Shown here: positions 15,132-22,280 of the stretch, in pieces | How positions within the stretch are numbered: position 1 is the first letter of the stretch | How the letters are laid out: each line of letters opens with the position of its first letter | Program-made: the position numbers and the translations under genes | From: an uncultured Porphyromonadaceae bacterium | Lineage (GTDB): Bacteria > Bacteroidota > Bacteroidia > Bacteroidales > Muribaculaceae | Length of the DNA stretch: 25,176 bases | NCBI GenBank assembly: GCA_900549445.1 | Contig: UROS01000014.1 | Location: 1 to 25,176 of the forward strand | Direction: 5' to 3' | Notes under the pieces: generated by a model | Told to the model about the DNA's origin: nothing | What the model saw: only the letters and a program-made list of their open reading frames with translations | The model's database searches: none

Positions 15132-15395
15132 CGCGGCTCTTTCATTTAAAACCTTTGGCAGGCTTATTATTATACTGATATAACTGGCTGAGTATCAATG
15201 TACGGACGTGATTCTTCACGTCCACGGTGAATAAACATTTTTACAGAAAAAACGAATGCATTCACACGTGTTTTCTCGGTGGACGTGAAGAATCACGTCC
15301 GTACGATACGCTGGCTATCAGCGCGTTGTTTAACGGGTATATTACCTCCGGATTCATTAGATACGCTATCCGTGGTTTTAAATGAAGGAGCCGTG
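15132..15395. repeat. 264-bp imperfect foldback (MITE-like) element
   Basis: The outer ends are inverted repeats with 20 of 22 bases matching (15132-15153 and 15374-15395; shared core TTCATTTAAAACC). A weaker TTCCGGA match extends outward on both sides. Inside lies a second, perfect 26-bp inverted pair. It fills the gap between the B12 promoter and the nifJ terminator. No ORF is contained, so if mobile it would be non-autonomous. No target-site duplication could be identified. Confidence 0.6.
15200..15304. repeat. Perfect 26-bp inverted repeat made of two hairpin units
   Basis: The arm at 15200-15225 is the exact reverse complement of 15279-15304. Each arm contains the hairpin unit GGACGTGA-N4-TCACGTCC (15204-15223 and 15281-15300), an 8-bp stem with a 4-nt loop. 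A related unit is found at 19059-19078. This head-to-tail pairing of small palindromes resembles REP/BIME elements. Confidence 0.8.
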
Positions 15396-15410
15396 TCCGG
15401 AACCGGTGCA

Positions 15411-15446
15411 AAAAAATGGGCGGACAGTTACGGCAACTGTCCGCCC
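15411..15446 (-). terminator. Terminator of nifJ
   Basis: On the minus strand a perfect 12-bp stem GGGCGGACAGTT/AACTGTCCGCCC (15446-15435 with 15429-15418) with a 5-nt loop is followed by ATTTTTTT. It lies 26 bp past the nifJ stop. Confidence 0.9.
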
Positions 15447-15472
15447 GGTCAAAATCAACGTCAAAACTATTG

Positions 15473-18400
15473 TTATTCAGCGCCGTATTTTGTTCGTGTC
15501 TTTAAAATCTGGTATGTTTTGTCGCAGTCCTGCTCTAAGAGCGGCTGCAGTATGGCCGCCATGCGGGGGTCGGTCATCCTGAGGTCGGCATAGCGGTCTT
15601 CACCGTTTATGTAATCTGAAAGCGAGCCGTCGGGAGCCGCCGAATCGAGTGTGAGCGGGTTCTCCCTCCGCGGGTCGTATCGGTAGATAGGCCAGTAACC
15701 GCTCGCAACCGCCTTGCGCTCTTCCAGTATGGAATGGCCCAGTCCGAGCCTGATGCCGTGGTTTATGCACGGGCAGTAGGCTATTACTATAGCCGGCCCG
15801 GGGTAGTTCTCGGCCTCCGTCAGCGCGTCGATGGCCTGCTGGAAGTTCGCACCGAGTGCTATTGAAGCCACGTAGATGTTGCCGTAGGTCATCATCATCC
15901 GCGCCAGATCTTTCTTGGCGTTAGGCTTGCCGTCGGGCGAGTATTTCGCCACCGCGCTGCGCGGAGTCGCCTTCGAGGTCTGGCCGCCGGTGTTGGAATA
16001 GCATTCGGTATCCATCACCAGAATCTTTATGGGTTCGCCCGACGCCAGTACATGGTCGAGTCCCGCAAATCCTATGTCGTATGCCCAGCCGTCGCCGCCT
16101 ATGGCCCAGACCGAGCGGTAAGCGAGCATGTCGGCCATCCCCAGCAGGTTGGCAAAACGTCTGTCGGTGTTCTTTACAGGGGTCAGCATCTCCACGAGCA
16201 TCCTGCCCGTGCGCTCCGACTCCACGGGGTCATCCTTGGCGTTGAGCCATGCCTCGAGCGGATATTTCAGATACTCGGCCACCGCAGGGTCGTCGATAAG
16301 TTCTTTTACCCGCAGCGCCGCGAGAGCACGCCGGTGGCGCGTGGCCACAAGCATACCGAATCCGTATTCGCCGTTATCCTCGAAGAGCGAGTTGCCCCAT
16401 GCCGGTCCCCGTCCGTCGGGGGTGGTGCAGTAGGGGTTTGAAGGATAATCCGCTCCCCACACCGAGCTGCAGCCCGTGGCGTTGGCTATGAGCAGATGTT
16501 TGCCGAAAAGCTGCGTGAGCAGTTTCACGTAGGGAGTCTCGCCGCAGCCTGCGCATGCGCCTGAGAACTGCAGGCACGGCGTCTGAAGCTGTGAGCCGTT
16601 TACCGTGAAGGGCGACACGAGATTGTCTTTGCAGCTCACGTTTTTCTGCGCCCATTCCAGAAGCGGAACCTGCACCGGAAGCTCCTCGGCTATAGGCTTC
16701 ATGCTCAGCGCATGCCCCGGACAGGTGAGCACGCAGCTCGCGCACCCCATGCAGTCTTCCGTAAAGTTCTGTATGCGGAACTGGTAGCCCTTGAGCTCGG
16801 GTGCTCCGGTGGCGTCTTTCGTCACGAAGCCTTCCGGAGCGGCAGCCTTCTCCTCGGGCGTGAGTACGAAGGGGCGGATGGCGGCGTGGGGGCATACGAG
16901 CGAACACTCCGTACATTCCACGCATTTGTCGGGATTCCAGTGAGGAACCATCAGCGCTATGCGCCGCTTTTCGTAGGCGGTGGTGCCCATCGGCATCGTA
17001 CCGTCGGGCGGTATCACGGAAACCGGTACGGAGTCGCCGAGACGTTCCATACACGGTCGGTGGATATCGCGGATAAAGGTGGGAAGGGCATCTATGGCTG
17101 CCTGATCAGCCGGCTCATCACTGGCCGTGAGCCATGAATCGGGATATTTCACCTCCCGCAGCGCGCCTGCGGCCATGTCGACCGCTTTGAGATTCTTGTC
17201 GACAACGGCGCCCCCTTCGTGGGCGTAGGTCTTGCGTATCTGCTCTTTGAGGTCGTTCAGCGCATTTTCGAAAGGCACTGTTCCGGAGAGATAGAGGAAT
17301 ACGGTTTCCATCGGCATGTTGATTCTCACGCCGAGTCCCACACTGCGCGCTATGCCGTCGGCGTCGATGTTGTAGAACCGGAGTTTCTTCTCCGCTATCT
17401 GGCGCCGCATTCGCGCGGGCAGTTTCGTTTCCATTTCGGCATCTGTCCACGGCGAGTTAAGAACGAAAACTCCGCCCTCCCTGGCGTTGTCGAGCATGCG
17501 GAAACGGTCAACGTAGGTCGGCTTGTGGCAACCTACGTAGTCGGCGTACTCTATACTGTAGGCGGAGGTGATGGGTTTCCGGCCGATGCGGAGTTCCGAT
17601 ACCGTGTAGCCGCCCGATTTCTTTGCCGAGTAGCTGAAATATGCCTGAGCGTAGAGATCGCTGCCGTTTCCGATGATGGCGGCCACCTGCTTGGTGCCTC
17701 CCACCGTTCCGTCGGCGCCTATTCCGTAAAATACGCTCTGGTAGGTGTCTTTGTCGATGTATGTGTGGAAATCTTTGGGGCAGTTGAGCGACAGATGCGT
17801 CACGTCGTCGTCGATACCCACTGTAAACACTTGCTTTGCATCGGGTTTCGCCGCCTCGTCGAGCACCGCCTTGACCATGGCGGGGTCGAAGTTCTTGCTC
17901 GAGAGTCCGAAGCGGCCGCCGATTACCCTGATGTCGCGCCCCGATGTGTGGATGGCGGTGATCACGTCCTGGCAGAGCGGTTCGTGCTGCGCCCCGAATT
18001 CCTTGGTGCGGTCGAGAACCGCCACCGTCTTAACGGTCTGAGGAAGCGCCTTGATGAATTCGTCGGCCGGGAACGGGCGGTAAAGCCTGATTTTCACTAC
18101 CCCCGTCTTCCCGCCTTCGGTTTCGTTGATGTATCGCACCTCTTCTTCCGCCACGGCGGCTCCGGAACCCATTATCACCAGAACCTGCTCGGCGTCGGGA
18201 GCGCCAGCGTAGTCCACGAGGTGGTACTGGCGTCCGGTTACCGAGGCTACTTTGTCCATAGCCTCCTGCACTACGGCCGGGAAAGCGTCGTAATATCTGT
18301 TGCGTGCCTCGGTGTTCTGGAAATATATGTCGGAGTTCTGCGCCGATCCTCTCAGCCGCGGGTGCTCAGGGTTCATCCCCTTTCTGCGGAAAGCTTCCAC

Positions 18401-18994
18401 TTTCTCCATGTTTACGAGCGGACGCATTGTTTCATAATCGATTACGTCGATGGTGTCCAGTTCGCCAGATGTTCGCCAGCCGTCGAAGAAATGAAGTACC
18501 GGAAGCGAACCCTCTATGGCGGCGAGGTGAGCCACGAGCGCCAGATCCATGGTCTCCTGCACACTTGCCGACACGAGCATCGTGAAACCGGTGGCACGGC
18601 ACGCCATCACGTCCTGATGGTCGCCGAAAATCGACAGCGCGTGTGTGGCGAGCGAGCGGCATCCTACATGAAACACTCCCGGAAGCAGCTCGCCTGCTAT
18701 CTTATACATGTTGGGAATCATGAGCATGAGTCCCTGCGACGCCGTAAACGTCGTAGCCAGAGCCCCCGCGGCGAGTGCCCCGTGAACGGCTCCGGCGGCG
18801 CCCAGCTCACTTTCCATCTCCTTGATTTCGAGTGGCTGTCCGAAGATGTTTTTTCTCCCCGCCAGCGCCCATTTCTGCGCTGTTTCGCCCATCGAGGCTA
18901 TAGGGGTGATGGGGTAGATGGTGGCGACCTCGCTGAGTGCGAACGCCACGTGGGCAGCCGCCGTGCATCCGTCGATTATCTGTTTCTGTGCCAT
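15473..18994 (-). CDS. nifJ: Pyruvate:ferredoxin (flavodoxin) oxidoreductase
   Basis: A single-chain 1173-residue PFOR that oxidises pyruvate to acetyl-CoA and CO2, reducing ferredoxin, in the cytoplasm of anaerobes. The domains follow the usual order. An N-terminal pyrimidine-binding part begins MAQKQIIDGCTAAAHVAFALSEVATIYPITP. Domain II/III includes FGAQHEPLCQDV. Two [4Fe-4S] ferredoxin motifs, CVECTECSLVCP near 690 and CMGCASCVLTCPGHA near 746, come next. CAGCGETP near 811 carries proximal-cluster cysteines. The TPP-binding segment GGDGWAYDIG ... DTECYSNTGGQ covers about 961-1000. Length and cofactor motifs are complete, so it should be active. It ends with a strong terminator. It lies downstream of the oxalate cluster in the same direction, but a hairpin at 19113-19149 separates them. 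A functional link through CO2/CoA metabolism is only speculative. Confidence 0.97.
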   Translation of the reverse strand: MAQKQIIDGCTAAAHVAFALSEVATIYPITPIASMGETAQKWALAGRKNIFGQPLEIKEMESELGAAGAVHGALAAGALATTFTASQGLMLMIPNMYKIAGELLPGVFHVGCRSLATHALSIFGDHQDVMACRATGFTMLVSASVQETMDLALVAHLAAIEGSLPVLHFFDGWRTSGELDTIDVIDYETMRPLVNMEKVEAFRRKGMNPEHPRLRGSAQNSDIYFQNTEARNRYYDAFPAVVQEAMDKVASVTGRQYHLVDYAGAPDAEQVLVIMGSGAAVAEEEVRYINETEGGKTGVVKIRLYRPFPADEFIKALPQTVKTVAVLDRTKEFGAQHEPLCQDVITAIHTSGRDIRVIGGRFGLSSKNFDPAMVKAVLDEAAKPDAKQVFTVGIDDDVTHLSLNCPKDFHTYIDKDTYQSVFYGIGADGTVGGTKQVAAIIGNGSDLYAQAYFSYSAKKSGGYTVSELRIGRKPITSAYSIEYADYVGCHKPTYVDRFRMLDNAREGGVFVLNSPWTDAEMETKLPARMRRQIAEKKLRFYNIDADGIARSVGLGVRINMPMETVFLYLSGTVPFENALNDLKEQIRKTYAHEGGAVVDKNLKAVDMAAGALREVKYPDSWLTASDEPADQAAIDALPTFIRDIHRPCMERLGDSVPVSVIPPDGTMPMGTTAYEKRRIALMVPHWNPDKCVECTECSLVCPHAAIRPFVLTPEEKAAAPEGFVTKDATGAPELKGYQFRIQNFTEDCMGCASCVLTCPGHALSMKPIAEELPVQVPLLEWAQKNVSCKDNLVSPFTVNGSQLQTPCLQFSGACAGCGETPYVKLLTQLFGKHLLIANATGCSSVWGADYPSNPYCTTPDGRGPAWGNSLFEDNGEYGFGMLVATRHRRALAALRVKELIDDPAVAEYLKYPLEAWLNAKDDPVESERTGRMLVEMLTPVKNTDRRFANLLGMADMLAYRSVWAIGGDGWAYDIGFAGLDHVLASGEPIKILVMDTECYSNTGGQTSKATPRSAVAKYSPDGKPNAKKDLARMMMTYGNIYVASIALGANFQQAIDALTEAENYPGPAIVIAYCPCINHGIRLGLGHSILEERKAVASGYWPIYRYDPRRENPLTLDSAAPDGSLSDYINGEDRYADLRMTDPRMAAILQPLLEQDCDKTYQILKTRTKYGAE

Positions 18995-19058
18995 TGATTC
19001 TTATGAAGAAATATTCCGAAATGCGGTTAACTATCCGGTAAACAGTGCTTTGTCGCAG

Positions 19059-19078
19059 GGGCGTGATTCATCACGTCC
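19059..19078. repeat. Third copy of the GRCGTGATTC palindromic unit
   Basis: The 20-bp unit here matches 15204-15223 at 18 of 20 positions. It keeps the hairpin (GGGCGTGA-TTCA-TCACGTCC; one G-T pair). It lies 65 bp upstream of the nifJ start codon, so nifJ is bracketed by members of the same repeat family. Confidence 0.6.
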
Positions 19079-19112
19079 GCCGCGGAAAATCAAATTTCAG
19101 TATATTTTCAAA

Positions 19113-19149
19113 GGAATGGCGGCGGGGCCGGTTGCCCCTCCGTCATTCC
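19113..19149 (-). terminator. Terminator-like hairpin after the AEC transporter
   Basis: On the minus strand a 16-position stem (19149-19134 with 19128-19113) with one G-T pair, one mismatch and a 5-nt loop is followed by TTTG. It begins 15 bp past the transporter stop. The short T-run makes it a weaker terminator than the others. Confidence 0.5.
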
Positions 19150-19164
19150 GTTTTCACGTTAGGT

Positions 19165-20133
19165 TCATAGACCTGCCTGGAGGCAGAGGTCGGTAATCCA
19201 TATCCAGAGCGGGAGAGTTCCGATAAACAGGATTACGGAAAGAGTCAGCGATGAGGTACCCGTCGCTACATATACGTCGTTTTCATCAGCGATGATGATG
19301 CCGGAGAATGCCGGGGGAAGTGCGCAGGCTACAACGAGCATCTTAAGGTTCTCGGGTTCCATGTGGAAGAGAAGACCGAGGAACAGCACGAATGCGGGCA
19401 TTACGAACATCTTCAGAATCGAACCGAGCACAACCTGGAAGTTGATGTTGACCTTGATTGCCGAGAGAGTGATACCGGCGGAGAACACGGCCATGGAGGC
19501 GTTGGCGCCCTTGATCAGGTCGAACGAAGGATTCAGATAGTCAGGCCACGGAATTCCGACCACAACCCAGATTACGGCCAGGATAGGCGCCCATGCCACC
19601 GGCTGTTCCAGTGCATGGATTACGGGTTTCCAGGCGCTCTCTTTTTTGGCAGTGCCGGGGTTCTGTTTTTCGAGCGAGGCGTTCATCAGCGAAAGTCCTA
19701 CTGGGATACCGATGGCGTTGACGACGATACCTACGATGGCAACCACGAGAGCCACGGCCGGTGTAGTGCCGAAGATAGGCTCCAGCACGGCGAAACCGAG
19801 GAAGCCGATGGTGGGAGAACCGCTGATAAGTGCCGATACCGCTGCGTCGGCGCCTGTATTGCTCTTGAACATGCGGAATACGAAATAGACAAGCATGAAG
19901 ATCACCATGATGCCTACGGTAGAGATGATTGTCAGTTTGATGTCGCTTACGAGCATCTCGCGTGTGGCGTCGACAATCGATACGAAAAGGGCTGCCGGTA
20001 ATGCATAGTCAAGCACGACCTTGTTGAATTTCTTGGCATCGTCGCCGCTGAAAATCCCCTTCTTTCCCGAAATATACCCGGCGAGCATGACCACGATAAT
20101 CGGGACGATGGCGTACAGAATAATGTGTTCCAT
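19165..20133 (-). CDS. AEC-family permease, candidate oxalate/formate transporter
   Basis: A 322-residue inner-membrane protein of the auxin efflux carrier (AEC) family. It has about ten hydrophobic helices in two repeats of five. The first begins IILYAIVPIIVVMLAGYISGKKGIF, and its DYALPAALFVSI helix carries the usual N/D-x-x-LP signature. The second ends ACALPPAFSGIIIADENDVYVATGTSSLTLSVILFI, with the broken-helix proline motif. It is encoded 81 bp after oxc on the same strand. The E. coli frc/oxc homologues yfdW/yfdU are likewise adjacent to the AEC gene yfdV, and lactic acid bacteria show similar groups. A role in oxalate uptake or oxalate:formate exchange is therefore likely by context. 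The family transports varied carboxylates, so the substrate is inferred. Confidence 0.85.
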   Translation of the reverse strand: MEHIILYAIVPIIVVMLAGYISGKKGIFSGDDAKKFNKVVLDYALPAALFVSIVDATREMLVSDIKLTIISTVGIMVIFMLVYFVFRMFKSNTGADAAVSALISGSPTIGFLGFAVLEPIFGTTPAVALVVAIVGIVVNAIGIPVGLSLMNASLEKQNPGTAKKESAWKPVIHALEQPVAWAPILAVIWVVVGIPWPDYLNPSFDLIKGANASMAVFSAGITLSAIKVNINFQVVLGSILKMFVMPAFVLFLGLLFHMEPENLKMLVVACALPPAFSGIIIADENDVYVATGTSSLTLSVILFIGTLPLWIWITDLCLQAGL

Positions 20134-20160
20134 AAATAGCTGAGTTAGTTGTTAATAATA

Positions 20161-20194
20161 GACGCCGGCAGGGGTGTGGCGCCCTGCCGGCGTC
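20161..20194. repeat. 13-bp perfect hairpin between oxc and the AEC gene
   Basis: GACGCCGGCAGGG (20161-20173) is mirrored exactly by CCCTGCCGGCGTC (20182-20194). In the gene direction (minus) it is followed by TATTATTAAC, not a U-run; the CCCTTTT tail is on the plus side. It may be an mRNA-stabilising or partly terminating structure that sets oxc above transporter levels. Confidence 0.65.
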
Positions 20195-20214
20195 CCTTTT
20201 GTGTGATTTTTCTG

Positions 20215-21960
20215 TCAGACTGTGATCTGCTGCAGCGTTGCAGGATTGAGGTAGCCGATGTGTCCGCTCTCCTTGCCTGAGTCAGCGGCGAGCTGAACGT
20301 CGATTATGGTCGGTTTTTTCGATGCTATCGCAGCCGTCAGCGCGGCTTTGAGTTCATCGGGCGTCTTCACGTAGTAGCTGTCGCCGCCGAATGCCTCGCC
20401 GAGTTTGTCGTAGCGGGCGTTGATGTCGAGGGTGGTCGGCGCGGGGTCGGTGGTCTTGTCCATCGGGTCTCCGATGCCGTTGTAGATACCTCCGTTGTTG
20501 AAGATTACAACCGTTACGGGCAGCTTGAAGCGGCAGATGGTCTCGAAGTCCATGCCCGAGAAACCGAACGCCGAGTCTCCTTCAATCGCTACCACCGACT
20601 TGCCGGTGGCTACGGCGGCTCCGACAGCGGAGCCCATGCCCATGCCCATGATGGCCCAGGTGGCGCAGTCAACGCGGTGGCGCGGAAGTTTCATCGAGAT
20701 GGCGTCGCGGGTGTCGTCGAGCGTGTTGGCGCCTTCGTTTACCAGAATCACGTCGGGGTTCGACTCGATTATCGGTTTGATTATGCCGAGAGCCGTCCAG
20801 TGGCCCATCGGCATCTCGTCTTTCGCAGCTTCGAGGCGCGCGGCGAATTTGGCGTCCTTAGCCTTGGTTTCGGCCTGCAGCGAGGGTACCCAGGTGGGAT
20901 CGGTCGACATCTTCTTGCCTTCGAGAGCGGCGAGAATGGCGTCGAGCGAGAGTCCTAAGTCGCCTACTACGGGCGCTGCGGTCGGGCGGTTGGTGTCCAT
21001 CTCCTCGGGGTCGACATCGAGGTGGATGAATTTTCCTTCGGGATTCCACTTGCCGTGGCCGAATCCCAGCAGCCAGTTGAGGCGGGCGCCGATCATCATC
21101 ACAACGTCGGATTCCTTCATGATGGTGGAGCGGCACGACAGGGCGCTCAGCGGGCCGTCGTCGGGCATCAGACCCTTGGCCATCGACATCGGGAAGTATG
21201 GGATGTTGTATTTTTCTATGAGGGTCTTGATCTTGTCGTCGATCTGCGCGTAGGCCGCGCCCTTGCCGAGCAGTATGGCGGGGCGTTTGGCCGAAGTGAG
21301 AAGTTCCACGGCACGGTCTACGGCTTCTTTCGAAGGCGCTGTCGGGGTGTAGGGGTCGACCATCTGGAAGAGCAGTTTGTCGGCATCGGCCTTGTCCATG
21401 ATTTCACCTAAGGCGGGTTCGGTCATGTCGATGTAAACGCCGCCCGGACGGCCTGAGATGGCGGCGCGGTAGGCGCGGCTCACTGCCATGGGAATATCCT
21501 TGGCCGTGTAGCAGCGGAAAGCCGCCTTAACGAGCGGCTTGGCCGTGTTGAACTGGTCGAGGGCCTCGTAGGTACCCATGTTCATGTCGACCATGCGGGG
21601 GTTCGACGAACCGGAAATCTGAATCATCGGATAGCAGTTTACGGTGGCGTTGGCGTTGGCTGTCAGTCCGTTGAGAAAGCCTAACGACGATACTGTCATC
21701 AGCACGCCGGGTTTCTTCGTGAGATAACCCTCGGTGGCGGCTGCCATGCCTGCCTGCTGTTCGTGGCGGAAGCCTATGAAGCGGATGCCTTCGCCCTGAA
21801 CCATGTAGGCCGCCTCGGTGATAGGAATTCCTACCAGTCCGTAAACATTCTTTATGCCTACATTCTTTAGAGCCTGGGCAAGGATATACATACCTGTCAC
21901 CTGCTCCGGAAAATGGGGAGCGGCGGGAGTTGCGGGTGTTGTAGCGGGTGTTGTTGCCAT
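20215..21960 (-). CDS. oxc: Oxalyl-CoA decarboxylase
   Basis: A TPP-dependent enzyme converting oxalyl-CoA to formyl-CoA and CO2 in the cytoplasm. 581 residues from the ATG at 21960, near the 568 of the Oxalobacter enzyme. The catalytic-glutamate motif RHEQQAGMAAATEGYL places Glu67 where TPP activation is expected. The central nucleotide-binding domain (about 205-360) includes MMIGARLNWLLGFG. The C-terminal TPP/Mg2+ motif EGDSAFGFSGMDFETICRF...FNNGGIYNG spans about 460-494. The ORF stays open for 39 more codons upstream, but that part runs through the stem-loop leader. The Thr/Pro-rich start (ATTPATTPATPAAP) is non-conserved. frc lies upstream and the AEC permease downstream, forming a complete oxalotrophy module. 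Confidence 0.96.
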   Translation of the reverse strand: MATTPATTPATPAAPHFPEQVTGMYILAQALKNVGIKNVYGLVGIPITEAAYMVQGEGIRFIGFRHEQQAGMAAATEGYLTKKPGVLMTVSSLGFLNGLTANANATVNCYPMIQISGSSNPRMVDMNMGTYEALDQFNTAKPLVKAAFRCYTAKDIPMAVSRAYRAAISGRPGGVYIDMTEPALGEIMDKADADKLLFQMVDPYTPTAPSKEAVDRAVELLTSAKRPAILLGKGAAYAQIDDKIKTLIEKYNIPYFPMSMAKGLMPDDGPLSALSCRSTIMKESDVVMMIGARLNWLLGFGHGKWNPEGKFIHLDVDPEEMDTNRPTAAPVVGDLGLSLDAILAALEGKKMSTDPTWVPSLQAETKAKDAKFAARLEAAKDEMPMGHWTALGIIKPIIESNPDVILVNEGANTLDDTRDAISMKLPRHRVDCATWAIMGMGMGSAVGAAVATGKSVVAIEGDSAFGFSGMDFETICRFKLPVTVVIFNNGGIYNGIGDPMDKTTDPAPTTLDINARYDKLGEAFGGDSYYVKTPDELKAALTAAIASKKPTIIDVQLAADSGKESGHIGYLNPATLQQITV

Positions 21961-22000
21961 AATAGTTCTGAGTGTTTTTGTTGATTCTGAATAATATCGG

Positions 22001-22069
22001 GAAATAAAAAACTTGTGGAGCGACTCCCTTGGAGTCGGATTGACCTCCGGGGCAGTTACATCCACAAGT
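22001..22069 (-). promoter_or_regulatory. Structured leader with U-tract upstream of oxc (candidate attenuator or riboswitch-like element)
   Basis: On the minus strand a 9-bp outer stem ACTTGTGGA/TCCACAAGT (22069-22061 with 22019-22011) encloses 41 nt, including a second hairpin CGACTCC-AAG-GGAGTCG (22037-22021). It is followed immediately by a T-rich tail (TTTTTATTTC). The start codon lies 40 nt downstream. The whole frc-oxc gap (21961-22280, 320 bp) has no gene; the remainder shows only a small TTGTC/GACAA hairpin at 22204-22216. It could instead be an inserted intergenic repeat. Confidence 0.5.
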
Positions 22070-22280
22070 CGGATCATGTTTCTGAACTATAGACTACGTT
22101 TTAACTTGCAGGATTGTGATTTCAATGGCTGGATTGTATTTCTTGATTCGTGGTGGTAACTGTAAACCTTAATTCATTCGGGTTGTATGTTGCCGCCCCA
22201 GCCTTGTCAAAGACAATAATGAAAATTGAAACGTAAATCTTGAAAATCAGGAAATCACGACCTTATTCTGAACCGTTGCC

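Noticed and set aside
15200..15304. CRISPR repeat pair
   Set aside because: The two copies are inverted rather than direct, there is no regular spacer series and no cas gene.
15473..18994. Oxalate oxidoreductase as alternative identity for the PFOR, given its place next to oxalate genes
   Set aside because: It is a single-chain 1173-residue protein with the standard fused PFOR layout. The known oxalate oxidoreductase is a multi-subunit enzyme, and the frc/oxc route already explains oxalate use.
17219..18997. Long plus-strand open frame (592 codons) opposite nifJ
   Set aside because: It is exactly antisense to a well-supported PFOR gene, has no recognisable domain, and its His/Arg/Val-rich composition is typical of the reverse frame of GC-rich coding DNA.
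20495..21253. 252-codon plus-strand frame
   Set aside because: Antisense to oxc, Ser/Arg/Pro-rich without domain features, no promoter or partner genes.
22001..22069. TPP riboswitch controlling the TPP-dependent oxc
   Set aside because: The conserved TPP aptamer segments (CUGAGA and the ACCUGAUCUGG-like motif) are not present.
21961..22077. 39-codon N-terminal extension of oxc
   Set aside because: It would place coding sequence through a stem-loop with a U-tract and add residues absent from known Oxc proteins. The ATG at 21960 gives the normal length.
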